A stretch of 64,000 nucleotides of DNA, taken from the NCBI RefSeq assembly GCF_933775445.1, contig NC_065877.1, forward strand, positions 34,732,694-34,796,693, written 5' to 3'. Below the pieces are notes generated by a model. That model saw only the letters and a list, made by a program, of their open reading frames with translations. It was not told where the DNA came from and did no database searches. The number at the start of each line of letters is the position of its first letter. The first letter of the stretch is position 1. A program made the position numbers and the translations under genes. The stretch comes from Argentina anserina (taxonomy: Eukaryota > Streptophyta > Magnoliopsida > Rosales > Rosaceae). Positions 27,288 to 38,519 of the stretch are shown piece by piece.

Positions 27288-27550
27288 CGTCCATGCTTAA
27301 TTTTGATAGATTGACTTCCGTTAAAAAATGAATAAATTTACGAGTTGAAAAACAACAATACAATCAAGTTGAAACAAATCACAAAATATGTCTATCAAAT
27401 CAAAGAATAACAAATCAACAAAAGAAAAACTAGATGACCTAGACTTGAATCAACGAATCAGATTGCAAAGTAAACTAGTTTAACGAACTAATTAGTTAGA
27501 CTGTTGGATGAAGTCGTAAGAACATGAGTGAAAGAGGATGGTGGATTGTG

Positions 27551-27557
<7 letters not shown>

Positions 27558-27586
<29 letters not shown>
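27558..27586. repeat. (TA)n microsatellite
   Basis: Short TA tract; another lies at about 28411-28429 inside the adjacent hAT-like element. Confidence 0.9.
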
Positions 27587-27590
<4 letters not shown>

Positions 27591-27804
27591 AATCATATCA
27601 CTGTGAATCAATGTCTTTATCATTGAAGAAGGATTTAATTTAAAACCCAGTGCATATCCCGTGAGAAATCAATGTTTTTTTTTCTTTAAGAAGAGACTTG
27701 AATCAGATATAGTCAGAAGGATATATTTGGGACGGTAACATTTAATATAACTTGAGAGAGCAAGGAGGATATAATTGGTAGTTGAAAAGTTTCATTAAAA
27801 CCCA

Positions 27805-28649
27805 CTACCTCCTAGGGCTGGATTGGTTGGTATACCAGTCTTAATTTTCCAATACCATATACCAACCAATATATATTTGGTATGAAAAATCCACAATTTA
27901 TACCAACCAATAACGTTGGTATACCAATTAAGTGGTACGGTTGGTACTCGGTTGGTACGGTTGGTAATGGGCTTGTACCAACATATTTAAGGCCCAAAAA
28001 TTTTAAGGCCCAACCCAAATAAATAATAATAAATAAGTGAAATAACAATAGAATTCCAAAGTCTTATATAACTTCAACCAAATTACCAAATACAAAGTCA
28101 TAAATAGAAAGTCAAAGTCCAAATAGTCAAACTGTTAAAGTACTTATGAATTCTCAAAACAATTGAAAAAATAAATGATAAGTTTAAATGTGATATATGT
28201 TGACATGTTGTAAGCAGTGATGGTGCTACTGATAGGTTTAAGCATTTGTACTTGGGAATTCGATTGAATCGATTCATTCATAATTAAATAAAGAAATTGA
28301 AGACGAGAAAAATAATGTACTTGAGAAAGAAACTCAGAGAGATTAGATTAAGGTTAGTAGATATATATGGTTTGGATTTATTTTTCAATAAATCTACAAT
28401 TGAAATTTAAAGATATATATATATATATATTTTTTAATTAAATAATTTAATATAATATAAGTTGGTAGGTACGATATACCATGGTATATAGAAAATCTAT
28501 ACCACCTACCTACCGTATTTTTAATATTGGTACGGTATACTGTACCATATACCATGTACCAAGTATTTGGTATACCAACATATTTGGTACGGTTGGTATA
28601 CAAATTGGTTGGAATGGTTTTCTATACCATTGCCACCCCTACTACCTCC
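27805..28649. mobile_element. Non-autonomous hAT-like element (829 bp) with 8-bp target duplication
   Basis: The body runs 27813-28641. It starts tagggctggattggttgg and ends ccattgccacccctA, so the termini are imperfect inverted repeats (tagggctgg / taggggtgg). It is flanked by a perfect 8-bp duplication ctacctcc (27805-27812 and 28642-28649), the hAT hallmark. The interior is full of ggtata/tatacc words and has no transposase frame. Confidence 0.85.
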
Positions 28650-28764
28650 ATTTGGTTCTCACAAAAGTAGAAATAAGAAGTAACTCATAACCAGCTTTTG
28701 AAATCCAGCTGTTAGAGCAACGCTTCTACCCAAAAGTTGATATTTTGAAGTTACCAAACACCAT

Positions 28765-29510
28765 TAGACAATTATGGGTCATCATGGGCTGGGGCGGGCC
28801 CTAGTCCTAATTTTAGGGCTTAGGGTAATATCGGGTCGGATCGGATCGGGCCGGGTTTAATTTTGGTCAACTAATTTTAGAGTTGGGCTGATGATTTAAT
28901 ATACAAACCATTACTCATCCTATAGACCCATTATAATATAGCTAATTAAAAGGGCGGGCCGACCCTTCTGATAGGGCAAAAAAGGACCGAGCATGTTTAG
29001 CATTAGTATGATTTTTACCTCATAATTTAGTTTATATTAGTTTAAATTTGTAATACAAGATTTTTCTTTATTCATATATTTATATCTTGCACACACACAT
29101 ATATATATAGACATTAAATTCAACTTTCTACTTTTATAAATGTAAGTGTAATTGGCTATATTTATATATTAACTCTTTAAATCACTTAAAATCAATTATT
29201 GTTTCTCACAACAACAAAAAAACATAGAAGAAATAAGCTTTATAAATCAATTACAAAATATGATAAGATGTATTGTATATAAAATATGAGAAATATATTT
29301 AAAAATTAATTATTAAAATGCCCTAAAAATGTCGTAGCGGACTTTTAGGGCAAGTCGGACTTGGCCCTATAAGGCTCAATAGGACCGAGCCGTAGGATAG
29401 AGCAGGGTTTCATTTACTTGACCCTTCTCTTATTCTATTAAAAAAAGCTTGGGCCTAGAGAGGGTCGGACCGGGTTTGGACTAAGGCCCAAGGGCTATTT
29501 GATGAGGCCT
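28765..29510. mobile_element. Possible second TIR element with CGGGCC-rich ends
   Basis: GC-rich ends around an AT-rich middle. The left gggtcatcatgggctggggc and the right end read in reverse (ggcctcatcaaatagccc) are imperfectly similar, and both continue into a tagtcc word. Words such as cgggtcgg and gggccggg recur near both ends. I could not fix a clean target duplication. Confidence 0.35.
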
Positions 29511-29788
29511 ATCATATCGACATCAGTTCTACCCATAATCTCTTTTGAACCAAAAGCAGGTTCAAAAACAATGTCAAACTAGCTTGTAAATATCGCGCTT
29601 CCTACCAATTTCTAGTCCAATATTTAGGTATTAACCGTCCCAGTCTACACCGACCCACTTACCCACTAGAGCTCACCTGCAACCTTGGCATTTCACTAGC
29701 TATAGTTACCATATGTCCTTCATTCGTTCCCGTTATCTACATATTCATTATTCGGTTCCAATCATTCAAGGTTGTTAGAAAAACGAAA

Positions 29789-31251
29789 ATGGCAAAAACA
29801 GAGCTAGTCTCAGTAGAAAACTCATCAATAGTTGAACATCCAATTTACCCCCCTGGCTTTCCGAAAAAGGTTTACATACTTGTATAGTTGTATATGTTGT
29901 ATGTTCATACGCATTGTACATACGTACATCAGATGTAGATATAACACCTACAGATATATACTTTGGTTATACTTCCTTGCATCTACTTATATAATAATGT
30001 ATATAGCATTTCAATTTGAGAGAATACATAATTATGTGTGAATATGTATAGGTGGTGGCAGAGATAATAGCTACGTTTCTGCTGGTGTTCGTGACATGTG
30101 GTTCGGCTGCTCTTTTCTGCTAGTGATGAACGAAAAATCTCAAAGCTTGGAGCTTCAATGACTGGAGAGCTTATAGTGACGGTGATGATCTACGCAGTCG
30201 GGCACATCTCTGGAGCACACATGAACCCGGCCGTCACTCTCGCTTTCGCTACTTTTCGACAGTTTCCATGGAAACAGGTACACCTAGCTTTCTGAGAACC
30301 CCTTATATGCTGCAGCTCCTTATTAATGCATTAATTCCTACCGGATTGGTGCTCAAGTGAATCGTTCGGTACACATGCTGTATTGCAATATACGCTTTCG
30401 TTCAGTACACCTACTCTTCCCGGCCTTCAAAATGTTTCTTTAGATTAATACTTTCATCAACGACGACTGACGGTTTTTCACTTCGTTCTTTTTTGTCATT
30501 TCAGGTGCCAATCTATGCATTAGCTCAACTAATAGGATCAGCATCTGCTTCGTTTACTCTGTCTGTACTATTGCGCCCCATTAAGCATGTGGGCACTACA
30601 TCACCTTCTGGATCAGAGCTTCAAGCTCTAGTCACAGAGATAATCGTGACATTTTCTATGATGTTCATCACTTCAGCAGTTGCAACCGATACTAAAGCTG
30701 TAATAGTGCCCTAATTACCTGATATAAATAAAAGAGAAGTTCACTTTCCGCTATGCGTGGACTAATTCCAATTCTGATAGCTACATTTCAATGTTGACAA
30801 CAGATAGGAGAGCTAGCAGGTATAGCAGTTGGGTCGGAAGTATGCATTATATCCATCTTTGCTGGGTAAGTAATCATTGTTGACATTAAGTTTGTTCGTT
30901 ATTATGTTATTACCCTCAAATAATATATGATGAAACTCTACACTAATTGAAGCGTTGTGGAGTGATATGCATAGACCAATATCAGGTGGATCTATGAATC
31001 CAGCCAGGACAATGGGACCAGCACTTGCAAGTGCATACTACAATGGGATTTGGATCTACATGGTAGGAGTAGGACCGGTGATCGGAACACTACTAGGGGC
31101 ATGGGCTTACAGCTTCATTCGGGTGAATGATAAGCCGGTTCAGGCAATTCCACTTCCACCATGTTCAGTTTCACTCCAGCTTCGTCGAATGAAGAGCGAT
31201 GTTAATGTTCAGCCTATTACCCTCTGCAAAGACCCCCTAGATTTAGCTTGA
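29789..31251 (+). pseudogene. NIP2-type aquaporin copy broken by a one-base insertion
   Basis: All five exons of the gene at 36.95 kb are present with usable splice sites: 29789-29869, 30052-30277, 30505-30699, 30804-30865 and 30975-31251. Exon 2 is 226 bp against 225 bp in the intact copy. The extra base lies in the run after GGTTCGGCTGCT (about 30107-30116) and puts a TAG stop in frame within a few codons. All other exons stay open, and both NPA motifs and the Arg of the second can be read. Other differences are a Gly-Ser-Glu where the intact copy has Gly-Ser-Ala in exon 4, and 15 extra bases in exon 5. The first donor is the weak GTTTAC. As written it cannot make the channel. A base-calling error is the alternative. 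Confidence 0.88.
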
Positions 31252-31565
31252 AGTGTCCATCTCTGTATATGTCCATCTCTTTGATATTTCCGATATATTC
31301 TTCGATATCTTTTAACAAAAAACGATATATCTTAAGAGTAAATATCTTATTTTTTACTGTATCTGCGATATTTATCCGATAACATAAAATATCTCTCATA
31401 TTTAAGATATATCTTTGATATTTTAGAGAAATATTTGAAAATTTTTATTAAAAAAATTTATCTAAACTTAAGGATGTCTCGGACTCTCGGAGATAAGTTT
31501 TTGATTAACTAATCACCTCAAACCTCTAGGGGTATCAAAAACAAGACTAAAAGAGTAGTCACTCA

Positions 31566-34116
31566 TGTAACAACCCCGAAATTTCAAGTGATAAACTCGA
31601 AATCGAAGCCATGAAAACTCTAAAACAATCGCAAGGATATTGAAATCATCTTATAGTCACAGCGTATCATAACTGAGTTCGTAGTACATCTCAGTCGATT
31701 TGATTATTACAAAACAAATTTATAATTCAAGCATTATAACAAATGGAAATGTAAAATTCTCACAATTCTCACCACAAATAGAAATAATAAACTTCGAAAT
31801 CTTCAGAGTAGCCCTCCAATTTTTCTAATCCACACCTGCAAAACTATCCCCTACACCATCAAATAGGTGCACCAGAATTGTAAACACAAACCCGGTAAGC
31901 TTCGCAGCTCGTATGAGTAAATCAACAGTTAATACACATAGTAAAGAAAAGAAGATTTAGATGACATTTAAATATAAATGCACTTATAAGACACAGGACG
32001 ACCCATTTGGATGTCCAATAATATCTGAAAATATGTGTACTCATGAGACATTGGGCAACCCATCTGTTTACCCAAATTACATTTATAATACGGGTACTCA
32101 TGAGACCCAGGTACACATCTGTTACCCCTCATGCAGTACGTCATCTGATACTGGATAATCCATTTGTTACCCAATATTACAAAAATATGGGTACTCATGA
32201 GACCCAGGTAACCCATATGTTACCCCTCATGCAGTACATCGGTAGACAGACTAGAGCTCTAACTGAATCGTAACTGTCACCCGGCCAATGTTTGGTTCCG
32301 ATATTGCCAACACGTCTGAAGACAGAAAAACGTTTTAACATGACTCAAAGTTAAAACCACGTACAATATAATCCTCACATGTTGTTGTACAACAACCAAG
32401 CGACTCATGCTCAAATAAAAAAAATATTGGTGTTATAATAAAACTCATTTAGAAATAAGAATGTGACAGTATATAATATAGCAACCCATATATATGTATC
32501 GTATTTACCATTTATACACAAACACAACCCACTATATCATATACATGTCATAGTTCAGTCTTTTAAATAATATGTAAATATAAATCACCGCTAAGGGTAG
32601 ACTCGTCATAGTGAGATTTACTCACCTTATTTTCCCGAGCGTAATTTCCACAATACCAAAAGCAAATCTTTCACTTGTTTTGTCGATCACCTAGTTGTAT
32701 AATAAAGTGGTTAGAGACGTTACGTAAAACCTCAGATGCCGAATCAGTACTACTGTTTACTGTTAAGCAAATTACGGTTTTTACGCAGTTGCTGTTCACG
32801 CAAATACTGTTCACGGATTATTGTTCATGTAAATACTAATCACTGAAATTTACTTTTATAATTAATGCTTAGAAATCACTTTTCACAATTTACTGTACAT
32901 AAATTACTTTTTTACATTTATTGTACATAAATTATTTTTATCCTTTACTGTACAGAAATTACTTTTACAAAAATTACTGTTTGGAATCACTGTTCACGGG
33001 GGTTCACGCGCTACCCTTCGGCAGCTGCAAGTAGCTCTCACACGCCGCCCATAGTGGGTGCGCGTGGTGCTGAGTGCTGACGCACCACCTCAAAACACGC
33101 GCGTGGCTTGCCCACCACCACCCAAAACTCTTTTTTCTCCTCTCCTCCTCCCTTCCATGGCCTAATGCCATCTGCCTGCACTTCCAAAACCTCATATGCG
33201 CCGCCACAGACGGCGACACGCGCATCACGAGCGCCACCACCTCCTCCTCTGAAACCACATCAATTCACAATAATTTCAACATCAACCATGTAGATTGTAC
33301 GAAGGGAGACATTTTTCTACCTAAATCGGGCCCTAGGACCGCCGGGAAGTAGCCGGAGGAGCTCGAATCGTCGACTGTGCTTCATTTCGTGGAGGATGAA
33401 GTTCGGCGTAATTCGAGTCCCAATCCGCTTGCAGGTGGCACCGGGGGGGGGGGGGGGGGGGAGGAGCGGTGGATAGGAGCTATCCCCGAGCGCTTGCATC
33501 GCCAGAGACGAAGGTTGGACGACGGCGATTTGCAGAATCTTCAAATCATCGAGGAATCTTCGGCGCGGAGAACGGCGGCGTGTAACATCCTAGGGTGGGA
33601 GCTGGAGGTCGTGCGGTGCCTTTGGGGTCGACGGTGAGGGCCACGGTGGCCGGTGAGGCGAGATCACCGGAGGAGATTTTTCAAGAAAGGGGTCGGGGTC
33701 GAGAGGGAGAAGGAAGCTCTTGGGGGGGGGGGGGAGAGAGAGAGAGGGAATGGTTTCTGTTGTAGGAAACCCTAGTTTCCTAAAAACTCCTTTTATACTT
33801 TTTTCAAAATCGGAAACCAACTTTCATCGACGATAACTTCCACATATGACGTCCGATTAAGGTGCGTGGCGTGTCCATGAACTCGTATCGATGTGATATA
33901 TAACTTTCGTGAATGAAATTTTTGGAGACGAGCGACAGAGTAAAAGTCGACTCTCGAGTCGAGGAAACGTAACGTTTTTACATTTTAAAATTCCGCAGTA
34001 GGTTTTTCTTTCGTTTGACATCGACGAGAAAACGAAAAATGTGATTTATTCAATTCTCAAATTAAATGACTTACAAGAATTTTTACAACACAAGCCCGAA
34101 AAATCGGGGTATTACA
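31566..34116 (-). mobile_element. Solo LTR related to the gypsy element at 45.85 kb, inverted
   Basis: On the minus strand this 2,551-bp block starts TGTAATACCCCGATTTTTC and ends ATTTCGGGGTTGTTACA, the ends of the large gypsy LTRs. In the same order it shares the leader-like GC-rich part, the ggtgagtaaatctcac word, the gggtactcatgagac region and the ctcatacgagctg word. No interior sequence or second LTR adjoins it. The flanks are actca / cctca, a 5-bp duplication with one mismatch. This is best explained as a solo LTR left by recombination, and it is much more diverged than the pair at 46-55 kb. Confidence 0.8.
33440..33462. repeat. Poly-G tract (and a shorter one near 33722)
   Basis: A long G run inside the solo LTR; its length is likely unreliable in the assembly. 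Confidence 0.8.
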
Positions 34117-36850
34117 CCTCAATCGGCTAATTTTTTAATTTTCGTAAAAGATATCCGGATGAGAAGCGAATGTTCAACTCTTAACTCTTAAGAGTTAAGA
34201 TATATCAGTGACGAGTGCTCTATTTGACCTTTAGAGAATCTAAAATAAAAGTTCACATAGTAGTCACATGAAGGCCATAAGAGGATATTCAGAATTCCAG
34301 ATTCATAGTGAGCTTTCGAGTAATTTCATGTGGAGGATTTGAGCAGTTTACTTGTGAAAACAATTTTGATCATATTACCCAAGATGAGGCCAAGGATCTA
34401 GAGCAGGTAGTCATGGTGCGCAACAACAGAATATGTACAGGAGGAGGACAAGATGAGTCATTAATGATCAAAGTATTCAATCTATTGTTACTTAGTTTTG
34501 ATTCTATTAGTTCAGGCACAGAACACAGTGAGATGTCAAATGAATCACATGAAGTCAATTATCAATCTTGTTATCTTATTTACGATTATGTTCAGTTTTG
34601 AGAAGTATATGATCAATCATTAAGTTAGATTCATCCTTACTATATCCTCTTCTCGGAGAAATTGTCGGTAGCTCGAAAGAGATTTATGACTATTATATTA
34701 ACAATTACAATTTGCACTATATGGCTTGTATGTCTTAGATAAAGTATTGTACCTAGAGGTTCTTTATGGTATTAGATAAAATTAATAATTATATCTGTTT
34801 ATACGCAATTTAATAATAAATAAATAATTTCAGAACACGAATGATATATATTTTCTAATATCATCGATATATCTGATATCTTCATTTTTCAAAAGAAAAA
34901 TATATATTTACCAATACCGATATTTGGAACCTTGCGCTGATCATCTAATTTGAATGTCGATATATAGGCTCTATATATGCGACTTCCAATATATGCATGC
35001 AGAAGTATCATTTTTCTATATTTAAACTTTTCACGGTACTCATTTTCTTTTAATTTCCGAATATATACACTCTCACACACACGGCACATGTATAAAGTAA
35101 TAAACATCTAGTTTTCATCACTTATGCATGTGGCTTGAAAATCATTATATCTGGGCCTCCACTATATACTCCATCTAATTCATCGATATCGTCGTCTTGC
35201 TTCGAATTCTCGTGCATGATAGGCATGCGATTAAAATGAAAACCCATCACAATCAGATGAATTAGCTACACGAACTCCTTCCCTCAGCAACAGTAAGCTG
35301 TAGCTAATCACATGAGACATAATTTAATTCGGACAGAGAGACTGCGGACAAGAGGTACATATAAAATGAAAGAGGTCTTTGTCTCTTTATGAAGTTGATG
35401 AGGAAGTATATGACATGGCGCGGCACGGGCTGATTTCAACTTGCAATTGCAACTTGTTCTGCTCGGTTGAGATGGAATCAGTATTCTGTGCTGCACGTAA
35501 CAACACCCAGCAGTGTCCAAACTTTTCTCAACATTATCTATAGGCCTGTTGTGGAGAGAAATGGTTAAGTATATATGTTTGTTGTCTGCAAAAGGCTTTC
35601 CAGACGTTTAATTGTTTCGACTGATCAACACATATATTTTCCCCTATCTTTTTGAGCTATATTTTTCTTTTTTGGATTTTGGGAATTATTTTAAAATTTA
35701 TCAGTATCACCTATCCAAAGGTGTTATAAACTACTGGATCTTTTCAATACAACTAGTAGTTTATAGTATGAGAACAATATATTAATATATATGCTTGTTG
35801 AATGAAACTTGACATCGACCGTCATAAATTACAACCTTTTAATTAAGCGGTTTGATGATTAATTTCTTTTCTGATAAACTTCTTACTTCATTGTCTAAGA
35901 CTTTGAGATAATGAGTGCTCCACTGAAGCACCCCGTTGAGTGCATGCAAGTTGCATGGAGCCTAATCAATTAGTAGGTTTCAATTTAAAAGTTAGAATCC
36001 CATACAATCTTACCTAGCTAATTATTTCCATAAAAGTGCCGCGAAGTAGCGGGAACTGCAGAGCCGCGCTGCCAGATCGCCGATTCATGGTAGGCGACTA
36101 GGCGAGGGGGTTAGATAAGCCCGTCCATCTCTTTTGGAGATGAGATGATATTCTTGACCTTTTCTTGATTGACGCCAATGCCCAACTTACGTTAATTCTT
36201 GTTCAAACTTGACCTAATTGATCGATCCGAAATAGCAGTAGTGATAATGACAACAGGCTGGTAAGATTGACGTACGGACGGCAAAGATCCTCTTCGCACG
36301 AGCGTAGAGTTCACTAGTTTTGTTGTATGTATGCTAGTCGTTCAAAGCCTAAGTGTAAGACGTAAGTTAATTAGGTTTTTCCGGTGCCATTGTTTAGTAG
36401 ATTTTAGTTATCATCACCCGAGTGGCCGAGTACGTTAATGACTTCCCGACTATCTACCAATCCTACCATGCATGCATTGGCAAACGATAGTACCTAGCTT
36501 ATACAAAGTAAAGTAGTAGTAAACATGCAAAGCACACCTACCTACCCCGAGATTTTTTTTTCAAGCGATGCAAAACCTAATTGAGCAACCGATATAAATT
36601 TAATTAATTAAGTAGATTCTTCTATTCTCCATCAATTTCGATTTCCACTCTATTTTCCTTTATAAAGTATCTAACCAATACCACTCCCCTCCCCATGCCA
36701 CTTTGCTCCAAAAAGGTTGGAACCTTCTCTTTTATGTGAACAGTTAGCGCCACTGTCATCAAACACCATCTCAGCTTTCCAAGCCCTTTAACATCTTTGA
36801 TGATCGAAATTGAAATCTGAACTACCATGTTGGCGAGCAAAGACTTCCGC
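34117..36850. other. Intergenic between solo LTR and NIP gene
   Basis: No supported gene. Around 35160-35250 the minus strand resembles the relic at 21.7 kb. Short open frames at 34308-34601 and 36622-36840 lack family features. Confidence 0.45.
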
Positions 36851-36871
36851 TAAGTGGCTGCAACTATCAAT

Positions 36872-36888
36872 CGTATATATATATACTT
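36872..36888 (+). promoter_or_regulatory. TATA-like box of the NIP gene
   Basis: gtatatatatatac, about 70 bp upstream of the ATG at 36951. Confidence 0.45.
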
Positions 36889-36950
36889 AGATATCCTTCA
36901 TTCCAATTCATCAGAAGTACAGTAGGTTCTCTTCAGCCAGTGGAGTAGCA

Positions 36951-38519
36951 ATGGACACAAAAGAGCCTACAGAACCCAGAAACCACACAAACGACTCAGA
37001 CTTGGTGTGTTCAAACATGTATCATATCCAGATATCATCAGTATTTCAACGACATTATCCTCCTGGCTTTTTGAAAAAGGTGAGTTCAATCGATTGTAGT
37101 TAATTTGTGGTCTTTATATAATCTATACGTGCATGTATATGTAACATTTACAAATTATTCTTCTTCTTTTTGTATATGAACATAGGTGGTGGCAGAGATT
37201 ATAGCAACGTTTCTGTTGGTGTTTGTGACATGTGGTTCAGCTGCTATTTCAGCTAGCGATGAACACAAGGTCTCAAAGCTTGGAGCTTCCATAGTCGGAG
37301 GGCTCATAGTAACGGCCATGATCTATGCTGTTGGGCACATCTCCGGTGCACACATGAACCCGGCTGTGACTCTAGCTTTTGCTGCGGTGAGGCATTTTCC
37401 ATGGAAACAAGTACGTACAGCTATCTTTCTTTCATTCTGAGATCCCTATGCTTCAAATGTATGGTTGGTGCAGTTTTTTTCTAGATTAAATTTCTGTGAA
37501 CTTTGGACAAAACAAATAAAACGATCCAATTAATGCCAGCCAATTCGCAATACACACATCTGATGACCATGACCACCCCCATGAAAGGTACTTATGGGAT
37601 CAGTCCAGGGGCATGCATCATATTGGGAATAATGGGATGAATTTCCCACCACAAAAACCATAGTTCATGAAAGAAAGGACTAATACTAGCAATATATCTT
37701 ACTTTCCAAGATTTTTGGTATCGATTTTAGATTTATCAGAGCTTCAAATTGGGCTAGGCAGAACACTATATAATATATATATCTTTTGGATCGATGCTCC
37801 ATCATCCTTATTTTCTCCCCTTTTTTTTCAGGTACCAATATATGCGGTAGCACAACTAACAGGATCAATATGTGCCTCTTTTACTCTGTCTATACTATTG
37901 CATCCCATTAAGCATGTGGGAACTACATCCCCTTCTGGATCAGATATCCAAGCTCTAATCACAGAGATAGTCATGACATTTTCCATGATGTTCATCACTT
38001 CTGCAGTTGCCACAGACACTAAAGCTGTACAGCATTTTTCCTCCCTAATTTCATTTGACATGGAGGCATGCATGGACTTTCAGTTGTTCTCTAACATTTC
38101 CATGTTGACAACAGATAGGAGAACTAGCAGGTATAGCAGTTGGCTCAGCAGTATGCATAACATCAATTTTTGCAGGGTAAGCATATCCAGCCCTAACAAC
38201 TCATCATAATTATATTATTATAACTCGCAGAACAACTAACCTAGTGAATATAACCAGACCAATATCAGGTGGATCTATGAACCCAGCCAGATCATTAGGA
38301 CCGGCACTGGCTAGTGCATACTACAAGGGAATTTGGGTCTATATAGTAGGACCTGTGACAGGTACCCTATTAGGAGCATGGACTTACAACTTCATTCGGG
38401 TGGCTGACCAGCCGGTTCAGGCCATATCACCGCGTTCATTTTCATTCAAACTAAGGAGAATGAAGAGCGACAATGATGCCCATGTTGTTAGGTGTTTGGA
38501 CCCTTTAGATTCAGCTTGA
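36951..38519 (+). CDS. NIP2-1: NIP2-type (group III) aquaporin, likely silicon/metalloid channel
   Basis: Five exons (36951-37079, 37186-37410, 37832-38026, 38115-38176, 38258-38519), GT-AG and in phase, 290 residues. Six membrane helices and two half-helices are seen. The NPA motifs are at 101-103 (GAHMNPAV) and 212-214 (GSMNPARS), with exactly 108 residues between them. The selectivity-filter positions, by alignment in mind with rice Lsi1, are Gly (SIVGGL), Ser (AVGSAV), Gly (IFAG) and Arg (NPAR), the small GSGR pore of group III. By family knowledge GSGR plus a 108-residue spacing marks channels that pass silicic acid, and also boric and arsenous acid. The protein probably sits in the plasma membrane of root cells. 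A broken direct duplicate lies 7 kb upstream. Confidence 0.94.

Noticed and set aside
33004..33820. Frames of 75-92 codons in the solo LTR
   Set aside because: They correspond to the GC-rich LTR leader and are interrupted by G runs.
36040..36110. GC-rich patch resembling a miR171-type or structured RNA
   Set aside because: No match to a known plant miRNA that I can recall and no clear hairpin partner.
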